DNA from: Bacteroidota bacterium
Lineage (GTDB): Bacteria; Bacteroidota; Bacteroidia; Bacteroidales; Paludibacteraceae
Direction of reading: 5' to 3'
DNA: 15,227 bases
Assembly (NCBI GenBank): GCA_017860335.1
Contig: JAFNAU010000113.1
Location: 1 to 15,227 of the forward strand
Part shown: one piece after another, positions 1 through 7,264 of the stretch
Layout: each line of letters opens with the position of its first letter
How positions within the stretch are numbered: the first letter of the stretch is position 1
Notes under the pieces: generated by a model
Databases searched by the model: none
What the model saw: only the letters and a program-made list of their open reading frames with translations
What the model was told of the DNA's origin: nothing
Translations under genes and position numbers: made by a program

Positions 1-13
1 GCTCTGGGTACTT

Positions 14-64
14 TTTAGAAAGAAAAGCCTGTAAATTAAGTGTTTACAGGCTTTTCTTTCTAAA
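14..64. terminator. Perfect 22-bp inverted repeat, probable terminator hairpin
   Basis: Bases 14-35 and 43-64 are perfect reverse complements (22-bp arms) around the 7-base loop TTAAGTG. The arms are A/T-rich outside with a GCCTGT/ACAGGC core, so the hairpin has a T-rich 3' side on both strands and could stop transcription in either direction. It probably ends a gene or RNA lying left of the window. The 13 bases before it cannot be assigned. Confidence 0.75.
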
Positions 65-85
65 TTTGCACCACATTTGCACCAC
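64..85. repeat. Perfect tandem repeat of an 11-bp unit, possible integrase-type site
   Basis: The unit ATTTGCACCAC occurs twice back to back (64-74 and 75-85), directly after the hairpin. Short TTTGC-containing direct repeats beside a terminator resemble tyrosine-recombinase binding or attachment sites of Bacteroidales integrative elements. CTAAATTTGC at 60-69 matches nine of ten positions of the CTnDOT core GTAnnTTTGC as I remember it. No integrase gene is in the window, so the role is inference; TTTG is also a promoter-like word in this phylum. Confidence 0.45.
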
Positions 86-674
86 TTGATAGAATAAACC
101 TTCCACCATGAAAATGAATGTGGTTTTTTTCAGGGAAAATCTTTATAGCTCAAACATTGATATTTTCAGACCGCGGATGGTCAGTTTTTTACTGACGTTG
201 CTGTTAGTTAAACTGGTAATGATATGCAGATCTATGTTACGATTGGAAACCTGAATGATCTCTGTTATAAAAAACAGTTAATGGATGAGTAGAGTTTAAC
301 GAAATAATCAAAATGTGGAAAATCAGAAGTCATCTCAATCTGAAAAATATAATCGGAATGAGGAAATGCTTTTTTAATTGTAGACGTTGAGTGTACATTT
401 ATAAGTAAGGACGAGTTTTCTTACAAAGTATTGTCAAGTTTAATTCGGGCTTTAATGATACAACCCTTTGACTATTGTAAATTGTAATACATTTCGGGTT
501 TTGAACCGATGGGGGTGAAATACGTAATCGTAAAATGAAAATTCAACGAACAATTGTAACTATTATCTAAGATTAATGGCGGTATGATTTCTGAGGCTTG
601 ATAATTTTTCGGGATAATGTTCTGTATCTTTGTAAAAGTAATTATCTTTGTTACTTTAAAGGAAATTTACCGTT
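86..674. other. Long gene-poor leader upstream of rdgB
   Basis: About 590 A/T-rich bases without a convincing gene. The best open frame is a 48-codon one at 108-254 starting MKMNVVFFRENLY; it has no recognisable family and no clear ribosome-binding site, and part of it is a hydrophobic leucine/valine stretch, so I do not call it a gene. A small inverted repeat (GTCAGT/ACTGAC, 180-196) lies inside it. Only the last ~60 bases carry promoter-like words. Confidence 0.5.
620..650 (+). promoter_or_regulatory. Bacteroidota-type promoter for the rdgB operon
   Basis: TATCTTTG at 643-650 fits the -7 consensus TAnnTTTG of Bacteroidota. TCTG at 621-624 is a three-of-four match to the -33 TTTG element with an 18-base spacer. 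A second exact TATCTTTG lies at 625-632, without an obvious -33 partner. The start codon is 24 bases after the second box. Confidence 0.5.
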
Positions 675-1268
675 ATGAAAAAAATCGTATTTGCCACCAA
701 CAACCGTCACAAATCGGAGGAAGTAAAGGCCATTTTAGCTGAGCGAACAGAGGTCGTTACACTGGCTGATATCGGTTGCAATGATGATATTCCCGAAACA
801 GGCAGTACGCTCGAAGAAAATGCCATACTGAAAGCACGTTATATATACGAAAAATACAATATTCCCTGCTTTGCAGATGATACCGGACTGGAAATTGACA
901 CGCTGAACAGCAGGCCGGGAGTCTACTCAGCACGTTATGCGGGTGAACCTTCCAACTCTGCCCTGAATATGCAGAAAGTGCTGCTCGAAATGGAAGGTGT
1001 CACTAACCGTCAAGCTCAGTTCAGAACGGTGATTGCCTATATCGAAAACGGCAATATTCAACTCTTCGAAGGAACGGTAAAAGGCACTATCGGAGCGAAA
1101 CCCGAAGGAAACGGTGGCTTCGGATACGATCCTCTGTTTATTCCCGAGGGGTACGATCAGAGTTTTGCTTCGCTGAGTCCGGAGGTTAAAAACTCAATCA
1201 GCCACCGTGCCAGAGCTATCAAAAAATTTACTGCTTATTTCCGGAATACTTCGGACAAACAGAAATAA
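675..1268 (+). CDS. rdgB: XTP/dITP diphosphatase (RdgB/HAM1 family)
   Basis: Hydrolyses non-canonical purine triphosphates (dITP, XTP) to monophosphate and pyrophosphate, keeping deaminated bases out of DNA and RNA; cytoplasmic. The 197-residue length is normal. Visible family motifs are FATNNRHKSEEVK near residues 6-18 (triphosphate binding), the acidic ETGSTLEENAILKA stretch at 41-54, FADDTGL at 66-72 with the catalytic Asp69 at the same number as in E. coli, PGVYSARYAG at 81-90, GGFGYDP at 147-153 and SHRARA at 176-181. The ATG at 675 begins exactly at the conserved MKKIVFATNN strand and follows a promoter. It is the first gene of a plus-strand run; porZ follows after a 75-base gap. It appears intact. 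Confidence 0.95.
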   Translation: MKKIVFATNNRHKSEEVKAILAERTEVVTLADIGCNDDIPETGSTLEENAILKARYIYEKYNIPCFADDTGLEIDTLNSRPGVYSARYAGEPSNSALNMQKVLLEMEGVTNRQAQFRTVIAYIENGNIQLFEGTVKGTIGAKPEGNGGFGYDPLFIPEGYDQSFASLSPEVKNSISHRARAIKKFTAYFRNTSDKQK

Positions 1269-1343
1269 CTGCTTCACAATAATTCAGTTAAAACATTGTT
1301 TTTTCTTTATCGGAAAAAGGTCGAAAAAATAAAAAAATCATAC

Positions 1344-3656
1344 ATGTACAAAAAGTTAACAGTTCTCCTGAGTATAATTGTTGTCGGTTTCAGTTTATAT
1401 GCGCAAGTTGCTATGGGAAAATGGCGTACGCATTTCGCATACAACACTGTTTCTCAGATCGTTCAGTCGGGAAACAAGATATACGCCGTGAGCGACGGAA
1501 TGCTTTTCTCCATCGACAAAAGAGATGGCGGCATGGAATTCTACAGCAAACTGACCGGACTTAATGGCACTACGATCTCAAAAATAGGATTCGATCAGGT
1601 CAACAATATCCTGCTGATTATCTATCAGGATGGAAATATCGATTTCATGTCGGCTTCAGGAGTGAAAAACCTGCCAGATTTCTACAACAAGCAAATCAGC
1701 GCCAACAAGGGTGTAAACCATATTTTGTTTTTTAATAATATGGCATACCTCTCCTGCAATTTCGGGGTCATCACCCTCAACATGAAGAAGATGGAGATCC
1801 GCGACACCTACTACATCGGACCGAATGCTTCGGAAGTAAAAGTTCTCAACACAACCTTACACAACGGGAGCATTTACGCGGCTACGACCACCGATATTTT
1901 CTATGCAACCGCCACCGATCCGAATCTGATTAATTACGAAAACTGGCAAAAACTGAATACACTTCCCGGTTCCGGTGAAATTCAGGGACTGGTATCCTTC
2001 GGCAACCGGCTTGTCCTGCAAAGGAAAGGAAAGCTTTATATAAAAGGGAATGACGATATCTGGTCGGACCTTGAAATAACGAGGGATTATATCTCTGTTC
2101 AGGTTATCGACGGACATCTGCTTGCATTAACCGATGTAACAGCCTATCTTTTCAACGAGCAGCTGGTTCAGACAGAGGTAAACGGTTTGAGTAATCTGCG
2201 CAGTGGATTGTATGATGCTGAAAACGGCGAATTCTGGTTTGCGGGTGATGCCAAAGGTGTGGCACGCTATAAAAGCAACACAATTTCCGAAATCAGTTAT
2301 TATAAACCTGATGGCCCGGCCGTGAACATACCTTTCCGGATGCGGTTCTCGGGACAAAAACTTTTTGTAGTTCCGGGAGGGCGTTGGTCGGCTCAGTTCT
2401 TCCGCGTGGGTGCTGTAATGATCTATGAAAACAACATCTGGAAAAACATCAGCAATAAGCCCATAAACGCAATAACAGGCAAACGTGTTCTGGATTTCAT
2501 GGATATTGCCATTGATCCGGCTGACAATAAACATTTTCTGGTAAGTTCATACGGCACCGGAGTTTATGAATTTAAAAACGATGAATTTGTGAAATGGTAT
2601 AATTTCGAAAACAGTCTGCTCGAAACTGTTATTCCGGACAATTTTGAGTATATGCGTATTGACGGGGGAATTTTCGATAACAAAGGGAATGTTTGGTTTA
2701 CCAATACATCCGGGTCCAAACAAATAAAAATACTGAAACCCGATAGTACCTGGATGGGACTTTACTACAAAGAGCTGGATGCAAAATACACATTAGGTGA
2801 AGTGCTGATCTCAAATCAGAATAAAAACCAGAAATGGATACCCGGAATAAGAGCCGGTGTCGGTGTTGAAATTTTTGACGACAACGGCACCCTCGAAGAT
2901 CAGAAAGATGATAAATCGGTATTTTATTCCACGTTTCCGGATACAGACAAGGGAGGTGTAATCACTCCCAACTACGTATTCTCCATAGCACAGGATAAAA
3001 ACGGTGTTGTATGGATCGGGACCAATGAAGGTCCACTGCTTTTCAACAATCCTTCGAAGGCATTTGATGCTGGCTTTACTTGTTCGCGGGTGAAAATACC
3101 CCGTAATAACGGTACAAATGCAGCCGATTATCTGCTGATTGATGAAGAAATACGCGCTATTGCCATTGACGGTGCTAACCGCAAATGGCTCGGCACAACA
3201 AAATCCGGTGTTTATCTGATGTCGGAAAACGGACAGGAAACCATTCGTCACTTCACGACCACCAACAGCCCGCTGCTCTCAAATGAGATATTATCCATAG
3301 CTATTAACCCGGTGACCGGTGAAGTTTTCTTCGGCACAGGCAACGGACTGGTATCCTATCAGAGCGATGCAGCTAATGCCGACGATGTATTCAATAATGT
3401 TCACGCTTACCCAAATCCTGTTCGCGAAAATTACTCAGGCATCATCACCATCACCGGTCTGGTAGCCGATACCAAAGTCAAAATCACAGATCTGACCGGT
3501 AATGTGGTTTGTGATACTACCTCGAACGGAAGCATCGCCACCTGGGACGGCAAAAACATTTTCGGGAATAAAGTAAGCACCGGCGTTTATCTGGCCATCT
3601 GTGTATCGCCCGACGGACTGCACAGCACAACCACCAAAATACTTGTGATAAACTAA
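1344..3656 (+). CDS. porZ: PorZ-like type IX secretion system surface protein
   Basis: In Porphyromonas gingivalis PorZ is a surface part of the T9SS attachment complex that binds anionic LPS and helps the sortase attach it to secreted cargo. This 770-residue product is close to the size I recall for PorZ (about 776). It starts with a signal peptide (MYKKLTVLLS, hydrophobic to about residue 20, then YAQ). The segment starting GKWRTHFAYN resembles the PorZ N-terminal beta-propeller, and repeated W-x-G-T/N-type blades (for example VVWIGTNEG) support two propellers. Residues ~683-770 are a complete T9SS-type C-terminal domain with YPNPV, a KITDLTG strand and the final GVYLA motif. The ATG at 1344 is preferred over the in-frame TTG at 1296 because it places the signal peptide at the N-terminus. 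Only 13 bases separate it from the downstream glycosyltransferase. Confidence 0.8.
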   Translation: MYKKLTVLLSIIVVGFSLYAQVAMGKWRTHFAYNTVSQIVQSGNKIYAVSDGMLFSIDKRDGGMEFYSKLTGLNGTTISKIGFDQVNNILLIIYQDGNIDFMSASGVKNLPDFYNKQISANKGVNHILFFNNMAYLSCNFGVITLNMKKMEIRDTYYIGPNASEVKVLNTTLHNGSIYAATTTDIFYATATDPNLINYENWQKLNTLPGSGEIQGLVSFGNRLVLQRKGKLYIKGNDDIWSDLEITRDYISVQVIDGHLLALTDVTAYLFNEQLVQTEVNGLSNLRSGLYDAENGEFWFAGDAKGVARYKSNTISEISYYKPDGPAVNIPFRMRFSGQKLFVVPGGRWSAQFFRVGAVMIYENNIWKNISNKPINAITGKRVLDFMDIAIDPADNKHFLVSSYGTGVYEFKNDEFVKWYNFENSLLETVIPDNFEYMRIDGGIFDNKGNVWFTNTSGSKQIKILKPDSTWMGLYYKELDAKYTLGEVLISNQNKNQKWIPGIRAGVGVEIFDDNGTLEDQKDDKSVFYSTFPDTDKGGVITPNYVFSIAQDKNGVVWIGTNEGPLLFNNPSKAFDAGFTCSRVKIPRNNGTNAADYLLIDEEIRAIAIDGANRKWLGTTKSGVYLMSENGQETIRHFTTTNSPLLSNEILSIAINPVTGEVFFGTGNGLVSYQSDAANADDVFNNVHAYPNPVRENYSGIITITGLVADTKVKITDLTGNVVCDTTSNGSIATWDGKNIFGNKVSTGVYLAICVSPDGLHSTTTKILVIN

Positions 3657-3669
3657 GATTAACAGCACT

Positions 3670-4584
3670 ATGAAGCTATCCGTCGTTATATCCGTTTACA
3701 ATGAAGAACAGGTACTGCCTGTTTTCATCCGGGAGATAGCCGGTACACTTGAAAAGGATTTTGCAGAATATGAATTAATTTTCGTCAACGACGGCAGTAC
3801 GGATAATTCCCAGCAGCTGATTGATGAATATGCCGGAAAAGATAACCGGGTGAAGTCAATCCGGCTATCGAGAAATTTCGGACATGAAGCAGCCATGATC
3901 GCAGGTATCGATTATGCTACAGGCGATGCTGTTATCTGCATGGACAGTGACCTGCAGCATCCGCCCTCGTTGATCCGGGAGATGACCGAACTGTACAACG
4001 ACGGTGAATATGAAGTGATCAATATGGCTAGGAATTATACGAAAAAATTCAGCTTTTCCAACCTGTTTTATCACACACTAAACAAACTCACGCCCTTTAA
4101 AATTGAACCCAACGCATCAGATTTTTTCCTGATTTCAAAACGGGTAGCTGACATACTCCGTGAGGACTACCGTGAACGGGTTCGGTTCCTGCGCGGAATA
4201 ATTCAGATTATCGGTTTCAGAAGAACAACCATTGAATTCAAATCGCCACACCGGAAACTGGGTAAAAGCAAATATTCCATATCCAAACTGCTTTCGTTGT
4301 CGGTTACAGCTATTGCCACCCTGTCGAAAAAGCCACTGCAAGCCGGAATATACATCGGACTTTTTTCAGGTACGTTCAGTCTGATACTTGCCGTTTACAG
4401 CATTATCATGAAAATCATTGAGCAACCGGTTTCGGGATACACCACTATCGTGGTTTTTCTCGGTCTGATGTTCAGCATCCAGTTTTTTCTGCTTGGCATC
4501 ATCGGTGAATATGTCGGTTTTTTGTTTGATGAACAAAAGGCGAGACCCATTTACATTGTTGACAAGACATTAAATATCGAATAG
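3670..4584 (+). CDS. Family 2 glycosyltransferase, polyprenyl-phosphate type (GtrB/ArnC/DPM1-like)
   Basis: Likely moves a sugar from a nucleotide sugar to undecaprenyl phosphate on the cytoplasmic face of the inner membrane. The 304-residue protein has a GT-A fold: SVVISVYNE at 4-12, FVNDGSTD at 38-45, the metal-binding DxD within MDSDLQHPP at 91-99 (Asp92, Asp94), RFLRG at 172-176 and the KLGKSKYS stretch at 196-203. Two C-terminal membrane helices lie at about 225-250 and 257-283, followed by a basic ARPIYIV tail, as in bactoprenol glucosyltransferases. The next gene starts one base after its stop codon, and the GT-C-like gene after that overlaps, so the three are probably cotranslated. 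The sugar cannot be told from sequence. Confidence 0.88.
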   Translation: MKLSVVISVYNEEQVLPVFIREIAGTLEKDFAEYELIFVNDGSTDNSQQLIDEYAGKDNRVKSIRLSRNFGHEAAMIAGIDYATGDAVICMDSDLQHPPSLIREMTELYNDGEYEVINMARNYTKKFSFSNLFYHTLNKLTPFKIEPNASDFFLISKRVADILREDYRERVRFLRGIIQIIGFRRTTIEFKSPHRKLGKSKYSISKLLSLSVTAIATLSKKPLQAGIYIGLFSGTFSLILAVYSIIMKIIEQPVSGYTTIVVFLGLMFSIQFFLLGIIGEYVGFLFDEQKARPIYIVDKTLNIE

Positions 4585-4585
4585 C

Positions 4586-4912
4586 ATGGGAAAATTTCTG
4601 CTTGTAGGATTAAGTGTTCTGTTTGCTGTGGCAGCACAGGTCCTGATCAAATATTCCTCGCAGGAAGCAGTCGGCGGGTTCAGGTGGTGGTATTTCATCT
4701 TACTGAGTTTATTCTCATACGCGTTGGCATTTGTCATGCAGTCGTTTGCCCTGAAATTTTTTCCGTTGAGCCGCTATTCGGCAATTACAGCCGTAATAAT
4801 CATGACACTTGTATTCGGATGCGGCATATTTTTTTTCAACGAAACAGTACAATTAAAACAATATATTGGATTGGCGCTGGGCATCATTTCCATCTACCTG
4901 ATCATATCATGA
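4586..4912 (+). CDS. Small four-helix SMR/ArnE-like transporter, possible lipid-linked sugar flippase
   Basis: The 108-residue protein is almost wholly hydrophobic, with four predicted membrane helices at about 4-22, 34-55, 60-83 and 90-107. Length and layout match the small multidrug resistance/EamA-like superfamily, including the ArnE/ArnF flippase subunits. The YSAITAVIIM helix and the following FNETV turn (Glu86) resemble the small EamA-type pattern. The position between a polyprenyl-phosphate glycosyltransferase and a GT-C-like enzyme suggests it flips the lipid-linked sugar across the inner membrane, the job GtrA does in classical gtr clusters. Its stop overlaps the next start as ATGA. 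A quaternary-amine efflux role cannot be ruled out, but the context argues against it. Confidence 0.72.
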   Translation: MGKFLLVGLSVLFAVAAQVLIKYSSQEAVGGFRWWYFILLSLFSYALAFVMQSFALKFFPLSRYSAITAVIIMTLVFGCGIFFFNETVQLKQYIGLALGIISIYLIIS

Positions 4913-6078
4913 CATCTATCCCTCAAAAAAAGACATTCTTTTATGCGGTTGAACTGTTGCTTTTTCTTTTTGTCAACGCGCTGTTTATCCTGAAATATGT
5001 ACCCCGTGCAGGTATCAATGCTTACCCCGTACTAGGTATTTTCTGTATCGTCGTGCTTGCAATCGTGTATCTGTTTTCGTTACCGGAAAATAAAAAGAAG
5101 GAGCGGTTGTCAAAGGTGGGATTTTTTCTTCTCTTGTCCCTGATTATCGGAGCAATCATCGTTTTTCTGATTAAGGTTGACCGGTACAGCGTAAATGTGG
5201 ACAGGTGGTCGGCAGTAACTTTTTTTCTTGACAATCTGTTTCAGGGAAACTACCCCTATGCGGCACATACACACGTATGCGAGACGAATTACCCCTCCCC
5301 TTTCCCGGTTTGGTATGTCGTAAATTTGCCGTTTTATCTGATGGGAGATGTTGGTCTTGGATTGATATTTTTTATTCTGCAGACCGCTTTTATCGTCCAT
5401 TATTATTTCCGCTCGTGGTATAAAAGTTTGTTTTTCCTCCTGCTTCTCAGCATATCGCCTGCTTACTGGTGGGAAGTAATGGTACGCAGCGATGCGTTGA
5501 GCAATGCTTTACTTGTGTTCACAGCTATTATCTGGTTCGACCGTTCGGGGAAAAGCCTTTCGGAAAATTTAGTCACAGCTATCCTGATCTGCGGACTGAT
5601 CGCTTCCACACGTTTATCGGCCATACTGCCGCTGGCTTTGTATTTTTTTAGACCATTCCTTCGTCTGAAGTTGAAACAACAAATGATTTTTGTTTCGGGC
5701 GTAGCACTGATTGTAATACTAAGTTTTCTGCCTTTTATCCTCTGGAACACTGACACCTGGATATTTTTCAGCCGCAATCCATTTATGAGTCAATCGGGAG
5801 TGGGCAACAGATACGTACTCACTGGAATGATAATTCTTGGGATAGTGTTTTCGCTCAGGTGGAAAGGGCTTCACCGGTTTTTCAATACCGCATCGCTGTT
5901 CATTTTCATCTTCATGGCATTGTCGCAACTCTCACTGATCCTTACCCGCGGCATCAACGGAAGTTTTTTTTCAGATTCTACCTATGATGTTTCTTATTTC
6001 AGTCTGATACTGCCTTACTGCATCGGCTATCTGTCGGGCATAAGCCTTAGGGACGAAGAAAAAATTTCAGAGGTTTAG
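4909..6078 (+). CDS. Multi-pass membrane protein, GT-C-like glycosyltransferase candidate
   Basis: This 389-residue protein has about ten hydrophobic segments. The loop after the third segment carries acidic residues in KVDRYSVNVDRW at 89-100 (Asp91, Asp98), followed by a TNYPSPFPVWY stretch at 126-136. An acidic first large periplasmic loop is typical of GT-C enzymes that use polyprenyl-phosphate sugars. An MVRSDALSNA stretch lies at 191-200 and the C-terminus is cytoplasmic-like. The start at 4909 overlaps the upstream stop (ATGA); longer in-frame starts from 4684 would run through the transporter gene and are unlikely. Together with the two upstream genes it forms a gtr-like cassette in which this member would attach the sugar to a surface glycan. 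The acceptor is unknown, and the family assignment is from topology and context. Confidence 0.68.
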   Translation: MTSIPQKKTFFYAVELLLFLFVNALFILKYVPRAGINAYPVLGIFCIVVLAIVYLFSLPENKKKERLSKVGFFLLLSLIIGAIIVFLIKVDRYSVNVDRWSAVTFFLDNLFQGNYPYAAHTHVCETNYPSPFPVWYVVNLPFYLMGDVGLGLIFFILQTAFIVHYYFRSWYKSLFFLLLLSISPAYWWEVMVRSDALSNALLVFTAIIWFDRSGKSLSENLVTAILICGLIASTRLSAILPLALYFFRPFLRLKLKQQMIFVSGVALIVILSFLPFILWNTDTWIFFSRNPFMSQSGVGNRYVLTGMIILGIVFSLRWKGLHRFFNTASLFIFIFMALSQLSLILTRGINGSFFSDSTYDVSYFSLILPYCIGYLSGISLRDEEKISEV

Positions 6079-6622
6079 CCCTTTATCAGGTTCATGAATT
6101 CCTCGCGGGTTTTTGCCTGTTCGAACACACCTGTAAAATCTGAAGTCGTGGTAATGGAGTGCTGCTTCTGAACGCCGCGCATTTGCATGCAAAGATGCTG
6201 TGCCTCAATAATGACCATTACGCCCAATGGATTTAGTGTTTTCTGAATACATTCCTTGATCTGGGTAGTAAGCCGTTCCTGTACCTGCAGTCTGCGGGCG
6301 TACACTTCCACTACACGGGCAATTTTACTGAGGCCGGTAATTTTTTTGTTGGGTATATAGGCGATATGTGCTTTGCCGAAGAAAGGCAGTAAATGATGCT
6401 CACAAAGTGAGTAGAAATCGATATCCTTAACAATGACCATCTGACGGTAATTCTCCGTGAAGACAGCCGAGCTGAGTATCTTTTCGGGATCCTGTTCGTA
6501 GCCCTGCATAAAAAACTGCATGGCTTTGGCAACCCGTTCGGGAGTTTTCAGCAGTAATTCTCGGCCAGACGTTTAGTCTTTTCCGCATCAAATTCTATCA
6601 GGTTATTGGCGTACAAATCCAT
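6075..6622 (-). pseudogene. folE: GTP cyclohydrolase I, split by a frameshift and short internal deletion
   Basis: FolE converts GTP to dihydroneopterin triphosphate, the first step of folate synthesis. The C-terminal frame is clear: from the ATG at 6521 it has LCEHHLLPFFGKAHIAY (Cys40, His43) and HLCMQMRG (Cys111); the 71-residue spacing of the zinc cysteines equals that of E. coli FolE (110 to 181). Upstream in the same frame LLLKTPERVAKAM is readable from about 6560. A different frame starts at the ATG at 6620-6622 and gives 24 residues (MDLYANNLIEFDAEKT...AENY) before a TGA at 6548-6550. A normal protein would carry roughly 12-16 more residues between AENY and LLKTPERV. The SPOR gene lies 11 bases upstream. 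An internal start at 6521 could still yield a 148-residue core with all zinc ligands but no N-terminal helices. Sequencing or assembly error is a live alternative. Confidence 0.85.
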
Positions 6623-6633
6623 TGGAGTTTCTT

Positions 6634-7107
6634 TTATTCAATTTTTATTTTGCTTTCGCGTACCGTGTATGCTTCCCTGCTGAGATTGGGAAATGCATTG
6701 ATAAGTTCAGCCCGAAATGAGCGTGCTTCCTCAATCGATCTGAAATCACCCACTCTGACTTTCCAGAAAGGAGATGCATAAATCCGGTAAACATTCTGTT
6801 CGGGAAATGTACTGCGAAGCTGACGTTCGATAGAAGCTGACTCGGATTTAGCAGTTTTGAAATCGTTGCTCGAAAAAACCTGAACACGATATCCGGGTCC
6901 GGAGTATGGTCCCGTGGGTTTAATTTCACGATTAACATGATCATTCAGGAGTACGTTCAGACGGCTGTCCTGATGAACATTCACTTTCGAGTCTCCGTTT
7001 TCAATCGATTTGATGATTTCGGGGGTTGCTGAGTTGGATCCGTTTTGTGCTGTCACTGTAAACATCAACGCGAGCAGAACACAGTTCATTAAAATAAATC
7101 TCTTCAT
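6634..7107 (-). CDS. Exported SPOR-domain protein
   Basis: The 157-residue protein has an N-terminal signal peptide (MKRFILMNCV, hydrophobic to about residue 20, then TAQ). A linker of about 45 residues follows, and then a C-terminal SPOR domain at about 71-152, recognised by GYRVQVFSS, the spaced A-x-x-IERQL helix, VYRIYASPFWKVRVGDF and the EEARSFRAEL helix. SPOR domains bind peptidoglycan stripped of stem peptides, often at division sites, so a periplasmic cell-wall role is likely. It is the first gene of a minus-strand pair with folE (11-base gap). As I recall, Bacteroides species have the same pair preceded by tpiA; here no tpiA precedes it and the divergent ispD promoter does. Confidence 0.88.
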   Translation of the reverse strand: MKRFILMNCVLLALMFTVTAQNGSNSATPEIIKSIENGDSKVNVHQDSRLNVLLNDHVNREIKPTGPYSGPGYRVQVFSSNDFKTAKSESASIERQLRSTFPEQNVYRIYASPFWKVRVGDFRSIEEARSFRAELINAFPNLSREAYTVRESKIKIE

Positions 7108-7129
7108 TTAGGTAAGCTGAAAATTTGTA

Positions 7130-7159
7130 CAAAGGTATGAAATTGATACGATTTACAAG
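7130..7159 (-). promoter_or_regulatory. Promoter for the SPOR-folE operon
   Basis: On the minus strand TACCTTTG (7137 down to 7130) fits the Bacteroidota -7 consensus TAnnTTTG. CTTG at 7159-7156 is a three-of-four match to the -33 TTTG with an 18-base spacer. The SPOR start codon lies 22 bases beyond the -7 box. Confidence 0.55.
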
Positions 7160-7209
7160 TTTTTTAGCAAATAAAAACAGTCCTGTCTGTTCAGTTTCAA
7201 TTTTATTTC

Positions 7210-7241
7210 ATTGCTATTTGCTATGAAAAAGACTATCTTTG
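7210..7241 (+). promoter_or_regulatory. Promoter for the ispD - acyltransferase - recG operon
   Basis: TATCTTTG at 7234-7241 matches TAnnTTTG, with ATTG at 7210-7213 as a -33-like element and a 20-base spacer. The box lies downstream of the in-frame upstream ATGs, and the ATG at 7265 is 23 bases after it, so the box decides the ispD start: upstream ATGs such as 7223 would not be in the transcript. The -7 boxes of this promoter and the divergent SPOR promoter are about 95 bases apart. Confidence 0.6.
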
Positions 7242-7264
7242 TTGCTCTTACTACTTTTTTATTC

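Noticed and set aside
1..13. Possible 3' end of a tRNA gene at the left edge
   Set aside because: Too few bases to test acceptor or T-arm pairing.
108..254. 48-codon open frame in the left gene-poor region
   Set aside because: No promoter, ribosome site or family can be shown; a length this short is expected by chance.
1296..1343. TTG start extending porZ by 16 codons
   Set aside because: It would put a charged stretch (RKKVEKIKK) ahead of the signal peptide; the ATG at 1344 gives a normal export signal.
2127..2534. Minus-strand open frame of 135 codons inside porZ
   Set aside because: It is a shadow of the coding frame with no family resemblance; the same holds for 1857-2117 and 2811-3251.
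4684..4908. N-terminal extension of the GT-C-like gene
   Set aside because: It runs through the transporter gene in another frame and has no membrane-protein character; the ATGA overlap at 4909 is the natural start.
7211..7264. Upstream start for ispD
   Set aside because: The -7 promoter box lies within this stretch and the conserved protein begins at MKQQKVAIIVAGG (7265).
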